Counted from the first letter of the stretch, positions 16,115 through 26,035 are shown. The stretch: 64,000 nucleotides of DNA from Paenibacillus caseinilyticus (GCF_027533645.1 NZ_JAQAGY010000022.1:1-64000); one strand, 5' to 3'. Notes: generated by a model not told the origin, from the sequence alone. Numbers and translations: made by a program.

Positions 16115-17914
16115 CTATTGGGTTAACCGGAGAAACTCCTCCACATCCGCCGTGGTCATCGCCATGGCCCCCTGCCAGAACTGTGGCTGCCGCAGATCGA
16201 TGCCAAGGTGCTTCTGGGCCAGCTCTTCGACGGTCATCCTGCCGGTGTCCCGGAGCAGGGCTACGTATTGGTCCTCGAAGGCTTCCCCCCGCTTCAGGGC
16301 TTCGGCATACAAGCCGGCGCTGAACATATAGCCGAAGGTATACGGGAAGTTGTAGAACGGCACCTCCGTAATATAAAAATGCAGCTTCGACGCCCAGAAG
16401 TGGGGATGATACTCTTCCAGCGTATCTCTGTACGCTTCGCGCTGCGCCTCGGTCATCAACTCGTTCAGCCGGTCCACGCCGACCAGGCCCCGGCTGCGCT
16501 CCTCGTAGAACCGGGTCTCGAAGAGGAACCGCGCGTGGATGTTCATATAGAACGCGACGGATCTCTGGATCTTGTCTTCGATGAGCGTTAGGCGCTCTTC
16601 TTCCGTAGAAGCCCCTTTGACTGCGGCATCGGAGACGACCATCTCCGCGAAAGTGGACGCGGTCTCGGCTACGCCCATCGCATACTCCTGGGCGAAGGCG
16701 GGCAGATCGTTCATCACATGCTGGTGATAGCCGTGCCCGAGTTCGTGCGCCAGCGTCGACACGTTGGAGGCGGAGCCAGCATAGGTCATGAAGATCCGGG
16801 TCTCTTCCGCTACGGGGAACGACGTGCAGAAGCCCCCGGGCCGCTTGCCGGGACGGTCCTCGGCTTCGATCCATCCGTTCTCGAAGGCCATGACGGCAAA
16901 GTCGGCCATCTTCGGCGAGAAGCGCCGGAACTGATCTACGATCAGCTGCGCGCCCGCGTCGTAGGAGATCGTGCCGGTACCGGCGCCGACCGGCGCATCG
17001 ACGTCAAACCAGCTCAACCGGGGAACACCGAGCAGCTTGGCCTTGCGCTCCAGATAGCGGACGAAAACGTCCTTGCCCTCTTCAATGACCTTCCACATCG
17101 TATCCAGGGTCTCATGAGACATGCGGTTGATACTCAGAGGCTCCTTCAGGATGCCTTCCCACCCCCGTCGCTCATAGAGCTTGAGACGGAATCCGCCGAG
17201 ATGGTTGAGCGCATCCGCACAGTAATCCGCATGCTTCCCCCACTGCTCTTCCCAGCGGCGGAATACCTTCTCCCGTACGGAACGGTCGGGACTATCCATT
17301 TTGTTGGCGGCTTGACCGGCGGACAATTCGGTGACGATGCCGTTCTCTTCGAACGGTACACGGAATTTGCTCACCGTCGTATTGTAGAGCTCTCCCCAGC
17401 CGTGATAGCCGTCGACGGCCAGGTCGTTCACTAAGGCCTCCTGCTCGGGGGGTAGCTTCTCGGCGGCCAGGGCCCGGCGCTCTTCGAGCAGATACTCGAT
17501 CTCCTGCAGCTCCGGCAGCTTCAGCAGCGCTTGCCAGGCCGCATCCGGAATGCGGGTCAGCATATCGTCGAACCGGGTCAGGGCCGAGTCATACGAGGCC
17601 CCGAGCGTACGAACCTGCCCGCCGAGAATCACGGCGCGCTTATCATTCTGATTTTCGGCTGCGAGGCAGACCGTGAAGGAATCGGCTTCCCGGATATGCA
17701 GCGCAATGGTCTGAAGCAGCGAGATGACAGGCAGCAGATCGGAAGCCTCTTCTGCCGTCTCAGGCACCTTGAGCGAATTCAGCAGTTCTTCGGCTTCAAG
17801 GGTATCTTTGCGAAGCTGCTCCAGGAATTGGCCAAACTCTGCGGAAGCGCTGCCTCCTGTGAAGAAACGTTCCAGGTTCCAGGTTTGCGGAAGCGGGGTT
17901 TTCATGGGCTGCAC
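16115..17914 (-). CDS. pepF: oligoendopeptidase F (M3 family)
   Basis: A 599-aa cytoplasmic zinc metallopeptidase that degrades oligopeptides. The active site LAHELGHGYHQH (HEXXH) and the downstream FAEMVVSD Glu region are present, with PepF-type N-terminal helices. The start is GTG 17914 behind AAGGAAAGG; an ATG three codons later is also possible. It is monocistronic, with a hairpin downstream. Confidence 0.95.
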   Translation of the reverse strand: MQPMKTPLPQTWNLERFFTGGSASAEFGQFLEQLRKDTLEAEELLNSLKVPETAEEASDLLPVISLLQTIALHIREADSFTVCLAAENQNDKRAVILGGQVRTLGASYDSALTRFDDMLTRIPDAAWQALLKLPELQEIEYLLEERRALAAEKLPPEQEALVNDLAVDGYHGWGELYNTTVSKFRVPFEENGIVTELSAGQAANKMDSPDRSVREKVFRRWEEQWGKHADYCADALNHLGGFRLKLYERRGWEGILKEPLSINRMSHETLDTMWKVIEEGKDVFVRYLERKAKLLGVPRLSWFDVDAPVGAGTGTISYDAGAQLIVDQFRRFSPKMADFAVMAFENGWIEAEDRPGKRPGGFCTSFPVAEETRIFMTYAGSASNVSTLAHELGHGYHQHVMNDLPAFAQEYAMGVAETASTFAEMVVSDAAVKGASTEEERLTLIEDKIQRSVAFYMNIHARFLFETRFYEERSRGLVGVDRLNELMTEAQREAYRDTLEEYHPHFWASKLHFYITEVPFYNFPYTFGYMFSAGLYAEALKRGEAFEDQYVALLRDTGRMTVEELAQKHLGIDLRQPQFWQGAMAMTTADVEEFLRLTQ

Positions 17915-18107
17915 CGTACCTTTCCTTGGGTTATGTAATCAGAGCACGTCCTAGTGTATGATAGGTCCTTGCCCCTCCATTAAACCACATTTTCCCACCT
18001 AGGCCCAGCAGCCGGCGCCGGATTCTTTTTTTAGAGATTGAACTCTCCTCCGGGATTGTGATTAAATGATGGGAAGATGCAAATACACCCCTTAGGAGGA
18101 CCTGTGG

Positions 18108-18299
18108 ATGAGACCACTGCAAATATCGCCGGATACGGCACTGAAGCTGTCGAAGGAGCTTGGCGTACCGTTGGAACACCTGATGCACATGCCGCAGCAC
18201 ATCCTGCTGCAGAAGCTCGCGGAACTCGCCCGCAAGGAAGCGCCTGAAGCCGGCACGCCGGCCAAGGATGCCTCTGCCGGCGAGACGCCGGAGGAATAA
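18108..18299 (+). CDS. yycC: YycC-family protein
   Basis: A 63-aa protein whose first 45 residues (MRPLQISPDTALKLS..., LEHLMHMPQHILLQKLAEL) match the short YycC family of Bacillales almost end to end. A Pro/Ala/Glu-rich tail follows. AGGAGGACC precedes the ATG. Function unknown. It is followed after ten bases by a small Cys-rich protein gene, probably in one transcript. Confidence 0.85.
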   Translation: MRPLQISPDTALKLSKELGVPLEHLMHMPQHILLQKLAELARKEAPEAGTPAKDASAGETPEE

Positions 18300-18309
18300 G
18301 GAGAGCCTT

Positions 18310-18555
18310 ATGATCCCATTCCAGAATACGTGGCCCTATGAACGGATCGGTCCTGACGTCTATGTGCAGAACTGCCCGTTCTGCGGGGCGGATAATGTAC
18401 TGCTCGCGATGAAGCCGAGAGAACTCGAGGAACTTAAGGACGGGGTGAAGAAGCTGCTGATCTTCCCCTGCTGCCGCAACAAGCTTACGCTGGTGGGAGC
18501 CGATTCCGATTATCTGCTCGCTTCACAGCCGCTCAGCCGGTCCGGCCGCCGGTAA
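18310..18555 (+). CDS. small zinc-ribbon-like hypothetical protein, 81 aa
   Basis: Begins MIPFQNTWPYE at 18310 after AAGGAGAG; the longer upstream frame overlaps yycC and has no binding site. Two Cys pairs, NCPFCG and FPCCRNK, spaced by about 35 residues, could form a zinc ribbon. Similar short proteins are common in Bacillales, but no function is known to me. A large hairpin follows. Confidence 0.8.
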   Translation: MIPFQNTWPYERIGPDVYVQNCPFCGADNVLLAMKPRELEELKDGVKKLLIFPCCRNKLTLVGADSDYLLASQPLSRSGRR

Positions 18556-18580
18556 GAAACAGGCGCCAAGATCGCACACC

Positions 18581-18636
18581 ACAAATACGCACAGGATTCC
18601 GGGGCGACCGTACCCCCGAATCCTGTGCGTATTTGT
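18581..18636. terminator. bidirectional terminator hairpin
   Basis: A perfect 19-bp inverted repeat (arms 18581-18599 and 18618-18636; ACAAATACGCACAGG...) lies between convergent genes. The arms begin ACAAAT and end ATTTGT rather than in a long T-run. Confidence 0.75.
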
Positions 18637-18685
18637 GTACTGCCGGCCAAGCTGGCGCCTGCAGCCTTCCAATGGGATTACTTCC

Positions 18686-19384
18686 TCAGGAAAGGTCGCT
18701 CTCCTCGATCGGCTCCAGCTTGTCCGCGAGCATATCCTCGCGCACCGCGGCCCACTGCTCCCGGCAGGCCCGGATCATGCCAGCGTCCGTAATCGACTTG
18801 TCGTTGATCACGCGGGTGAACCATTTGACGGCCGGCCGGTAATGCTTCAACCGCCTGCTCAGCTCGCCGAGCAGATACATCAGCCGGGCGTTATTCATCT
18901 CGCCGCCTTCCGTTTCGAAGACGCGTGTGTACTCGTCGAGCGCGAACTGCAGGAACCGCTTCTCCTGCGCGTCGTCTCCCTTCTCCCGGTAGAGCCATGC
19001 GATATGGTGCAGCAGCCCCGCCGTCACCCGGCCTTTCTCCTGCACGCTCTGCGCACAGAGCAGCGCCAGCTTGTAACTGTACAAGGCATCCTCCCAGGAG
19101 CGCTCTCCGCCGAAGTCTTTGGGACTCCACTGAGAACCGATCTTGCTTTGGAAAGCGGATTTGTCCGCTGCAGTCAGCGCTGCCTTGGAGTTCTCCGTGC
19201 CTGCGAATCCGCAGTAGGGACATATACGGACAACATAATATTCCGGATTGATCTCCTTGTAATGAAGGCCAAAGTCCGTATCGGTCTTCACGGTTTTTTT
19301 GAAGCTGGGTCTCACGCGCGAAGATTGAAACTCCTGTTCGCACTGGGGACAAGTCACTTTCACCTGAAATAAAGGTTCCACCAT
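18686..19384 (-). CDS. DUF2225-family protein
   Basis: A 232-aa protein starting MVEPLFQVKV at ATG 19384, eight bases after GAAGGAT; an upstream TTG is less likely. The N-terminal half has two CxxC zinc motifs (TCPQCEQ and ICPYCGF), and the C-terminal half is TPR-like helical (ALYSYKLALLCAQ, HHIAWLYREKG, AVKWFTRVI). This is the DUF2225 layout found across Firmicutes. Role unknown. Confidence 0.9.
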   Translation of the reverse strand: MVEPLFQVKVTCPQCEQEFQSSRVRPSFKKTVKTDTDFGLHYKEINPEYYVVRICPYCGFAGTENSKAALTAADKSAFQSKIGSQWSPKDFGGERSWEDALYSYKLALLCAQSVQEKGRVTAGLLHHIAWLYREKGDDAQEKRFLQFALDEYTRVFETEGGEMNNARLMYLLGELSRRLKHYRPAVKWFTRVINDKSITDAGMIRACREQWAAVREDMLADKLEPIEESDLS

Positions 19385-19420
19385 GTAAGCCACATCCTTC
19401 AATCTCGGTCTGAATCCTTC

Positions 19421-19801
19421 TCAGCTGTTCACAAAATGATAGGCGGGACCTTCCAGCCGCTGCAGTACAGCTTGACGAAGCTCCCGCGGCAGGCCCGTCT
19501 CCTCCAGCGCCTGTTCCATACAGCCGAGCCAGGCAGCCGCGCGCTCCGGAGTAATCTCGAAAGGCAGGTGTCTGGCCCGCATCATCGGGTGTCCGTAGTG
19601 CTGCGAGTAGAGCGGCGGCCCTCCGAAGAATTGGGTTAAGAACAATTGCTGCTTCTCCATGACCGGTATGATATTCTCCGGAAAGAGGGGGCCCAGCAGC
19701 GGATGCGCCTGGACTCTCGGATAAAAAGCCTCCACGATCAGGCGGATCCCCTCTTCGCCCCCCATGGATTCAAAAAAAGACAGTTCCTTCTCTTCTGACA
19801 A
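19421..19801 (-). CDS. truncated hemoglobin (group II, YjbI/GlbO-like)
   Basis: A 126-aa globin that would bind O2 or other diatomic gases. The core is recognisable: YPRVQAHPLLGPLF, KQQLFLTQFFGGPPLY, and MMRARHLPFEI with the proximal His. GAGAGGAG lies upstream and TTG 19801 is the only canonical start close to it; the first ATG (MGGEEG) would remove the start of helix A. The long frame above it has no binding site. Neighbouring DUF2225 and the globin may share a transcript (36 bases apart). Confidence 0.88.
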   Translation of the reverse strand: MSEEKELSFFESMGGEEGIRLIVEAFYPRVQAHPLLGPLFPENIIPVMEKQQLFLTQFFGGPPLYSQHYGHPMMRARHLPFEITPERAAAWLGCMEQALEETGLPRELRQAVLQRLEGPAYHFVNS

Positions 19802-19991
19802 AATGAAATTCGCTCCTCTCCCGCCTGCTCCGCGGTGAACGGACTTAAGCTTCCCTGGCAGACCCGTGACCGGTCCTGCCGGAGGTTCCCTTATCGTCCT
19901 TATCAAAAAAGATGCTAGTGCTGACCGCCTTAGCATCGTAATGTTGGCAAGCTCTTATTCTACCCCAAAAGCCCGTTCGATGCAGCTTACG

Positions 19992-20081
19992 CTACATATC
20001 CTCTTCACCGGAAGTCATTAGCGTCTCCCTTATGACATATACAAAAGCACATACGAGAATTCCAGCAATGACACCCATCAT
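19992..20081 (-). CDS. candidate 29-aa membrane micropeptide
   Basis: A short frame (MMGVIAGILVCAFVYV...) with GGGAG nine bases upstream of a double ATG. One membrane helix fills residues 3-18, followed by a charged tail ending EEDM. The shape resembles small bacterial membrane regulators or oxidase accessory peptides, but no family is assigned. It lies between the globin and ylbJ. Confidence 0.45.
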   Translation of the reverse strand: MMGVIAGILVCAFVYVIRETLMTSGEEDM

Positions 20082-20195
20082 AAGGATCAACTCCCATTCT
20101 CATATTAGTCCAATTGTACCACGAATAGTGTGAAAATTCAGCACTTTTCCGGCGCCCTCTGCATTTTCATCTCCTTTTCATAAAGCCGTTCCGGC

Positions 20196-21503
20196 ATGTC
20201 TCCACCTTCCCCCACATATACCAGAATGACAGGCTTTCCCGGAAAGGATGTGGATGCTGTGCGCCGCCGAATGTTCCCCTTCTATGCCGCCACGCTGTTC
20301 GTCATTTCACTTGCGGGCCTGATGCTGATCTTTCCGTCGGAAGCGCTGCGTGCCTCGCTCAAGGGGGTGTCGATCTGGTGGGATGTGCTGTTCCCGGCTC
20401 TCTTCCCCTTCTTCGTCATCTCCGAGATGATGCTCGGCGTGGGCATCGTACACTTCTTCGGCACGCTGCTCGACCCGCTGATGCGCCCCCTGTTCCGCAT
20501 TCCCGGGATCGGGGGATTCGTGATGGCCATGGGCTTTGCTTCCGGCTATCCGATCGGTGCCCGGTTAACCGCCCAGCTCTGGGAGCAGAAGCTTGTGAAC
20601 CGGGAGGAAGGCGAGCGTCTGGTCGCCTTCACTACCTCGGCAGATCCCATCTTCCTGATCGGGGCCGTATCGGTAGGCTTCTTCCATGATGCCGCCCTGG
20701 CCGGGGTGCTGGCGGCGGCCCATTATGGCGCAGCCGTCATCGTGGGCCTCATGATGCGGTTTCATGGCAAGCTGCGGACGGGTAATAACGATCAACCTGC
20801 GTCTTCTCCCGTCAAGGGCCCGGGCGCAGACGCCCAAAGCATAGGCAGACGTGCGTTCAACGCCATGCACGAGGCCCGGTTGAAAGACGGCAGGCCGCTC
20901 GGTGTCATGCTGCAAAGTGCGCTGGGCTCCGGTCTTCAGCTCATGTTCGTGGTGGGCGGACTCGTGGTGTTCTTCTCCGTTGTCATGGAAGTCATGACCT
21001 CCGCCCATATCATGAAGCTGCTGTACACCGGCGCCGAAGCCGTGCTTCGCCTGTTCGCTCTGCCCGCCCCGCTCGCGGAAGCGGTGGTAGGCGGCTTCTT
21101 CGAAGTTACGATCGGCGCCAAGGCGGCCGGCGGCGCAGCAGGCGTCCCCCTAGTGTACAAAGCAGCCATCGCTGCCTGGGTGCTCTCTTGGGGCGGGCTG
21201 TCCGTGCATGCGCAAATCGTCTCCCTGCTGCACCGTACCGACCTCCGCTACGCCCCATTTGCCGTCGCCCGGCTCGTTCACGGCCTGCTGGCCGCCCTTC
21301 TCGTGCTGCTGCTCTGGGAACCGCTCGTCCCAGCTCAGGTCTTCTGGTCCGCGCTGCCCGAGCCCGAAGTATCGCGGCCGGCTATGATGCTGTTCCATCA
21401 TATCCTCCCTGCGGCCGGGATCGTATTCGCCGGTTCGATCGGCGTCCTGCTGCTCTTGACTCTCCTGTATTCGCTTGGCAAACGAGGTATGAACCCCCGT
21501 TGA
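20196..21503 (+). CDS. ylbJ: sporulation integral membrane protein YlbJ
   Basis: A 435-aa multi-pass membrane protein with about nine helices, of the nucleoside-recognition/gate fold. Diagnostic segments are SIWWDVLFPALFPFFVISEMM, FASGYPIGA and FFEVTIGAK, all typical of YlbJ, which in B. subtilis is a sigma-E protein needed for proper spore cortex and heat resistance. The start is uncertain: ATG 20196 has no good binding site, and GTG 20259 follows GGAAAGG. A middle loop (residues 190-225) is hydrophilic. Confidence 0.88.
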   Translation: MSPPSPTYTRMTGFPGKDVDAVRRRMFPFYAATLFVISLAGLMLIFPSEALRASLKGVSIWWDVLFPALFPFFVISEMMLGVGIVHFFGTLLDPLMRPLFRIPGIGGFVMAMGFASGYPIGARLTAQLWEQKLVNREEGERLVAFTTSADPIFLIGAVSVGFFHDAALAGVLAAAHYGAAVIVGLMMRFHGKLRTGNNDQPASSPVKGPGADAQSIGRRAFNAMHEARLKDGRPLGVMLQSALGSGLQLMFVVGGLVVFFSVVMEVMTSAHIMKLLYTGAEAVLRLFALPAPLAEAVVGGFFEVTIGAKAAGGAAGVPLVYKAAIAAWVLSWGGLSVHAQIVSLLHRTDLRYAPFAVARLVHGLLAALLVLLLWEPLVPAQVFWSALPEPEVSRPAMMLFHHILPAAGIVFAGSIGVLLLLTLLYSLGKRGMNPR

Positions 21504-21729
21504 AGATAAAATACTACAGGAAGCCAAGACAAAGAGCAGACCCTGAGCCGGTATGAGGCAGCATGTTCACCAATGGCTCAACACAACAGACACGTGATCG
21601 ATGACCGCCGGGATCGTCCGCATCGCCGCGCTGCCGCAGCGCCGGCCCTTGCATTCAAGACGTATCGGGAAGACACCCGTGTCCGCACCCTCCGGGCAGG
21701 ACACACACTATTGGGGTAGAGGTGAAATC

Positions 21730-24282
21730 ATGCTGACCAAGTTCCAAGCCCGCAACATCAAACTGCCTGCACCGCTCCGCCGACTCTCAGAACTCGCCTA
21801 TAACATGTGGTTCAGCTGGAACGACAGGGCGCTTTCCTTATTCTCGCGGATCGAGCCGGTCCTCTGGGATCAATACCAGCATAATCCCGTCCGCCTGCTG
21901 ACCGAGGTTGATTCCGTTGTTCTGGAGAAGTGGGCCAAGGATGACGAATATCTGCTGGAGATGGAGAACGTGTTGAAAGAGTACGATGAATACATGGCAT
22001 CGCCAACCTGGTTCAGCAAACAGTATCCGCAGCATACCGGGCAGGCGATCGCCTATTTCTCCGCGGAATTCGGCTTCCATGAGTCACTGCCGATCTATTC
22101 GGGCGGACTGGGCGTGCTCGCAGGCGATCACTGCAAATCGGCCAGCGATCTGGGCGTCCCACTGGCCGGGGTAGGCCTCCTCTACAAGAAGGGATACTTC
22201 AATCAGAAGCTTGACGCGAGCGGCGCCCAATTCACCGAAAGTGTGGCCTATGATTTCGACAAGCTGCCGATCATTCCGGCTTTGGTGCCCGGGGAACCTA
22301 GCGCAGAAGGCCCTTCCACTGAAGAGCTCTATCTTACCGTACCGATAGCCGACCGGGATGTCCGCCTGAAAGTATGGCAGGTACAGGTCGGCCGCAATCC
22401 CGTCTATCTGCTGGATGCGGACCTTCCGGAGAACAGCCCCTGGGATCGGGAGCTGACAGCTCAGCTATACGGGGGCAACCAGGATACCCGGATCGCCCAG
22501 GAGATCCTGCTCGGCGTGGGCGGCGTCAAAGCGCTGAGGGCTCTTGGCCTGCCTACCGGTGCTTACCATATCAATGAAGGGCATGCCGCCTTCCTTGCGC
22601 TCGAGAGGATCCGGGAACAGCTGGACAAAGGCCTTTCGTTTCATGTGGCGCTGGAGATTATCCGCGCCTCCACCGTCTTCACGACGCACACGCCGGTTCC
22701 CGCCGGTCATGACGCTTTTCCGATCGGCATGTTCGAGCATTACTTCAGCCGCCTGTTCCATGACTATCCGCAGCAGCGCGAGGAGTTCAAAGAACTCGGT
22801 TATGACCAGACCAACCAGCTCTTCAACATGACTTATCTCGCCATGAATGCATCCGCCCTGCGTAACGGGGTCAGCAAACTGCACGGCCACGTCTCCCGCG
22901 AGATGTTCCGCGGCTTCCACGGCGACATCGATGTGCAGGAAGTTCCCATCGGCCATGTGACCAACGGCATTCACCTGCCGACATGGCTGGCTCCCGAACT
23001 CAAGGCATTGTACAGCCGGTTCCTGCCCGGCACCTGGACGGCGAATCAAGCCAATAGCGATGTGTGGAAATCCGTGGAACTGATCCCGGACGAATCGCTG
23101 TGGACCGTTCACCGAGGGCTGAAGGAGAAGCTGATTATGCACGCGCGTTCCAACCAGCGCGAACACCGCCGCCGCAACAGCATGACGGCCGAACGAATCG
23201 AAGAGGTACGCGAGTTCCTGAATCCGGACGCTCTCACGATCGGGTTCGCGAGACGGTTCGCGACCTACAAGCGGGCCAATCTGATCTTCAGCGATCTGAA
23301 GCGGCTGGACCGGCTGGTCAATGACCCGAAGCGCCCAGTTCAGTTCCTCTTCGCCGGCAAAGCCCATCCGGCCGACCACCCCGGCCAAGAGCTGATCCGC
23401 GAGATCTACCGGGTCTCGCAGATGGACCGGTTCCGGGGCAAAGTCGTGCTCCTCGAGAATTATGATATGAACCTCGCCCGCTATCTGGTGCAGGGGGTCG
23501 ACGTCTGGCTGAACAATCCGCGCCGCCCGTATGAAGCCAGCGGCACCAGCGGGGAGAAAGCCGCCATGAATGGCGTCATCAACTTCAGCGTACTCGACGG
23601 CTGGTGGGAAGAAGGCTATGACGGCACCAATGGCTGGAGTATCGATGCGAATAACGAATCCGATTTCGAAACCCAGGAGCGGGAGAACACGGAATCCCTC
23701 TACCGGGTGCTCGAAGAACAAATTATTCCCCTCTATTACAGCGGTGAGGGAGTCCCTTCCCCTTGGGTGAAGCGGATGAAGCGGTCCATCGTCACCTTGG
23801 CGCCGGTGTACAATACCGACCGGATGGTGATGGACTATACGAACGGCTCCTACATTCCTTCGCTGCAGCGGACCCAGCATTTTGTGGCCAATTCGAATGA
23901 AGAAGCGACGAAGGTGGCCGATTACAAGCGGTTCATCCGCCAGAACTGGCATCATGTCCGCATTGTCGAGGTCAATGACGGTTCCGGCGATGGAGCCTTG
24001 GCGGGGCTCCCCCTCAAAGAAGTAACAGCCACCGTAAAATTCGGGCCCGTCTGGTTCCGGGACACCGCCGTCGAGCTGATCTACTACGAGGAGCAGCCGG
24101 AGGGTTGGGAGCAGGTTGTTAAGGTGATGGAGCCGCTCCGCGAGCTGGAAGACCGTACCGTCATTTACCGGGCCGCGATCCCGGGCCACCTGAAGCACGG
24201 AGCACACTTCTCCGTTCGCGTGCATCCCGTTTCGCCGAATTTCATCCGTCCCTTCGAGCTTCCGCTGGTTACCTCGCTATAG
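21730..24282 (+). CDS. glgP: alpha-glucan (glycogen/maltodextrin) phosphorylase
   Basis: An 850-aa GT35 phosphorylase of the long TIGR02094 type, releasing glucose-1-phosphate from alpha-1,4-glucans. Motifs include SAEFGFHESLPIYSGGLG, FTTHTPVPAGHD and the PLP-lysine region EASGTSGEKAAMNG. Many homologues have Met where this one has Glu, two residues before the Lys environment. The start ATG 21730 follows GTAGAGGTG; about 43 upstream in-frame codons are probably untranslated. It stands alone, with no glg synthesis genes nearby, and has a good terminator. Confidence 0.95.
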   Translation: MLTKFQARNIKLPAPLRRLSELAYNMWFSWNDRALSLFSRIEPVLWDQYQHNPVRLLTEVDSVVLEKWAKDDEYLLEMENVLKEYDEYMASPTWFSKQYPQHTGQAIAYFSAEFGFHESLPIYSGGLGVLAGDHCKSASDLGVPLAGVGLLYKKGYFNQKLDASGAQFTESVAYDFDKLPIIPALVPGEPSAEGPSTEELYLTVPIADRDVRLKVWQVQVGRNPVYLLDADLPENSPWDRELTAQLYGGNQDTRIAQEILLGVGGVKALRALGLPTGAYHINEGHAAFLALERIREQLDKGLSFHVALEIIRASTVFTTHTPVPAGHDAFPIGMFEHYFSRLFHDYPQQREEFKELGYDQTNQLFNMTYLAMNASALRNGVSKLHGHVSREMFRGFHGDIDVQEVPIGHVTNGIHLPTWLAPELKALYSRFLPGTWTANQANSDVWKSVELIPDESLWTVHRGLKEKLIMHARSNQREHRRRNSMTAERIEEVREFLNPDALTIGFARRFATYKRANLIFSDLKRLDRLVNDPKRPVQFLFAGKAHPADHPGQELIREIYRVSQMDRFRGKVVLLENYDMNLARYLVQGVDVWLNNPRRPYEASGTSGEKAAMNGVINFSVLDGWWEEGYDGTNGWSIDANNESDFETQERENTESLYRVLEEQIIPLYYSGEGVPSPWVKRMKRSIVTLAPVYNTDRMVMDYTNGSYIPSLQRTQHFVANSNEEATKVADYKRFIRQNWHHVRIVEVNDGSGDGALAGLPLKEVTATVKFGPVWFRDTAVELIYYEEQPEGWEQVVKVMEPLRELEDRTVIYRAAIPGHLKHGAHFSVRVHPVSPNFIRPFELPLVTSL

Positions 24283-24297
24283 CAGCGGCGCCCTTTG

Positions 24298-24327
24298 ACC
24301 CAAGCAGATCACACTGCTTGGGTTTTT
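24298..24327 (+). terminator. terminator of glgP
   Basis: ACCCAAGCAG and CTGCTTGGGT form a hairpin followed by TTTTT, 16 bases past the stop. Confidence 0.9.
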
Positions 24328-24453
24328 GATCTAGTCTGGTGCCTGCCTCCCGGAGCATACAAGGGGCATTTGTTTTCTCCACCATAATAAATTATGATGG
24401 AACTACAATAGAGACAGAGGGGTTCCCACTAATGAACATGCAGGTGATCGCTC

Positions 24454-25137
24454 ATGAATTGGAACCAAATATTGGCGGCAGGCATGCTGCCTTCTTCCGG
24501 GAACTGTTCCCTGGTCATTATTGGTGAGACGAAGGAAGGACAGCCCTTCTGCTACCAGGACGAGTTCCGGCTGGTCCGGGCGGACGAGCACCACATCACG
24601 GTAACGCTCGAAACCCCGGCGATCCATCCGCTGGAGAAGCTGCACCATGTCAGCTTCGTCGAATTCTCTTATCTGGAGGATGGCATCCTGCACTTCGCCT
24701 TGGTCGGCATGGAACAGCTCGAGATGCGCCGAAGCCTCTGTACGCTCACGCTCTCTGCGCCTGAGGCGATGCAGAAGACGGCTCAGCGGAAGCATGAGCG
24801 GGCCCCGCTCGTTGTCCGTACGCCGGTCACCTGCCGCATTGTCGGCATCCGCGGACAGGCCGGGCAGCAGAGCGTGACCTTCACTGGTCAGATTCTGGAT
24901 TTGTCCGGGGGTGGGATCGCCTTCGTCACCCCTGCAAGGCTGCTGCGGAATCTCGACTTGGAATTCACCTTTGTGCTGCCCACCCTGGAACAGAAGCTGA
25001 CCGCCTTCGGCGAAGTCGTCCGCATCTCTCACTTCGGCAGCGACGCTTACCGGGTAGCGGCCCGCTTCCGGCATGTTCCCGATAGTCTGGCCGTTCTGAT
25101 CGACGAGTACTGCATCGCCTCTACGGCCCACAGCTAA
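24454..25137 (+). CDS. PilZ-domain protein
   Basis: A 227-aa protein with a YcgR-like N-terminal beta domain (residues 1-110) and a C-terminal PilZ domain. The c-di-GMP motif is present as QRKHER (RxxxR type; about residue 113) and LDLSGGGIAF (D/NxSxxG). It probably senses cyclic di-GMP in the cytosol; the output partner is unknown. AGGTGATCGCTC lies before the ATG. The next gene, nadK, is 29 bases downstream, so the two may be co-transcribed. Confidence 0.85.
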   Translation: MNWNQILAAGMLPSSGNCSLVIIGETKEGQPFCYQDEFRLVRADEHHITVTLETPAIHPLEKLHHVSFVEFSYLEDGILHFALVGMEQLEMRRSLCTLTLSAPEAMQKTAQRKHERAPLVVRTPVTCRIVGIRGQAGQQSVTFTGQILDLSGGGIAFVTPARLLRNLDLEFTFVLPTLEQKLTAFGEVVRISHFGSDAYRVAARFRHVPDSLAVLIDEYCIASTAHS

Positions 25138-25166
25138 AGAGACGTATTACTTAGGAGGACAACCGT

Positions 25167-25982
25167 TTGAAATACAATGTAGTTCACCGCGGCGATGAGA
25201 TTTCGATCCAGTTGATGCATAAGTTCCACAAGCTGATTCAAGCGCACGGCCTGGTCCATGAGGAAGAGCAGCCGGACCTTGTTCTGTCCATCGGCGGAGA
25301 CGGGACACTACTGCATGCCTTCCACCGGTACAAAGAGCAGCTCGAACATATCGCTTTCGTCGGCATCCATACCGGCCGTCTCGGCTTCTTCGCGGACTGG
25401 AAGCCGGATGAAGTCGAACTCCTCGCCCAGCTCATGGGCGAGAGCGCCAAGCAGAACGACCTCCGGGTCGTGAAGTATCCTCTGGTGGAGATTCAGATCA
25501 CGACCGGCACCGGCAGCATCGAAACGGAGCTCGCACTCAACGAGTTCACGCTGAAAGGGGTGGATGCCACCCTGGTAGCCCAGCTGCACATCAATGACGA
25601 ACTGCTCGAAACGTTCCGAGGAGATGGCATCTGCATCTCGACCCCGTCTGGAAGTACTGCGTATAACAAAAGCCTCGGCGGCGCCATCGTGCATCCCTCC
25701 CTCGATGCGATCCAAATCGCCGAGATCGCTTCGATCAACAACCGGGTGTATCGAACGCTGGGGTCGCCTATCCTGCTGCCGAAGCATCACCACTGCGACA
25801 TCACCCCCCGGGCGAACCAGAACATCGTTCTGTCTCTGGACCACGTGTATATGCAGCGCAGCGATATCGTCTCGATCCGGAGCATGGTCGCCGCCGGCAA
25901 AAAGGTCAAGTTCGCACGCTTCCGCCCCTTCCCCTTCTGGAGCCGGGTCCGCGAGGCGTTCATCGGGTACGATATGATCTGA
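25167..25982 (+). CDS. nadK: NAD kinase
   Basis: A 271-aa ATP-dependent NAD kinase that makes NADP. The GGDGTLLHAF phosphate-binding motif, the NEFTLKG segment and CISTPSGSTAYNKSLGG are all conserved. The start is TTG 25167 after AGGAGGACAACCG. Length is normal. A hairpin terminator follows at 26036. Confidence 0.97.
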   Translation: MKYNVVHRGDEISIQLMHKFHKLIQAHGLVHEEEQPDLVLSIGGDGTLLHAFHRYKEQLEHIAFVGIHTGRLGFFADWKPDEVELLAQLMGESAKQNDLRVVKYPLVEIQITTGTGSIETELALNEFTLKGVDATLVAQLHINDELLETFRGDGICISTPSGSTAYNKSLGGAIVHPSLDAIQIAEIASINNRVYRTLGSPILLPKHHHCDITPRANQNIVLSLDHVYMQRSDIVSIRSMVAAGKKVKFARFRPFPFWSRVREAFIGYDMI

Positions 25983-26035
25983 ACCCGGCTAAGCCGGCTA
26001 AGCCCGTCCGGCACGTCGGGACGGGACCCCAAAAA

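Noticed and set aside
22465..24225. 586-codon minus-strand open frame opposite glgP
   Set aside because: Same GC-driven shadow effect; the plus-strand phosphorylase motifs are decisive.
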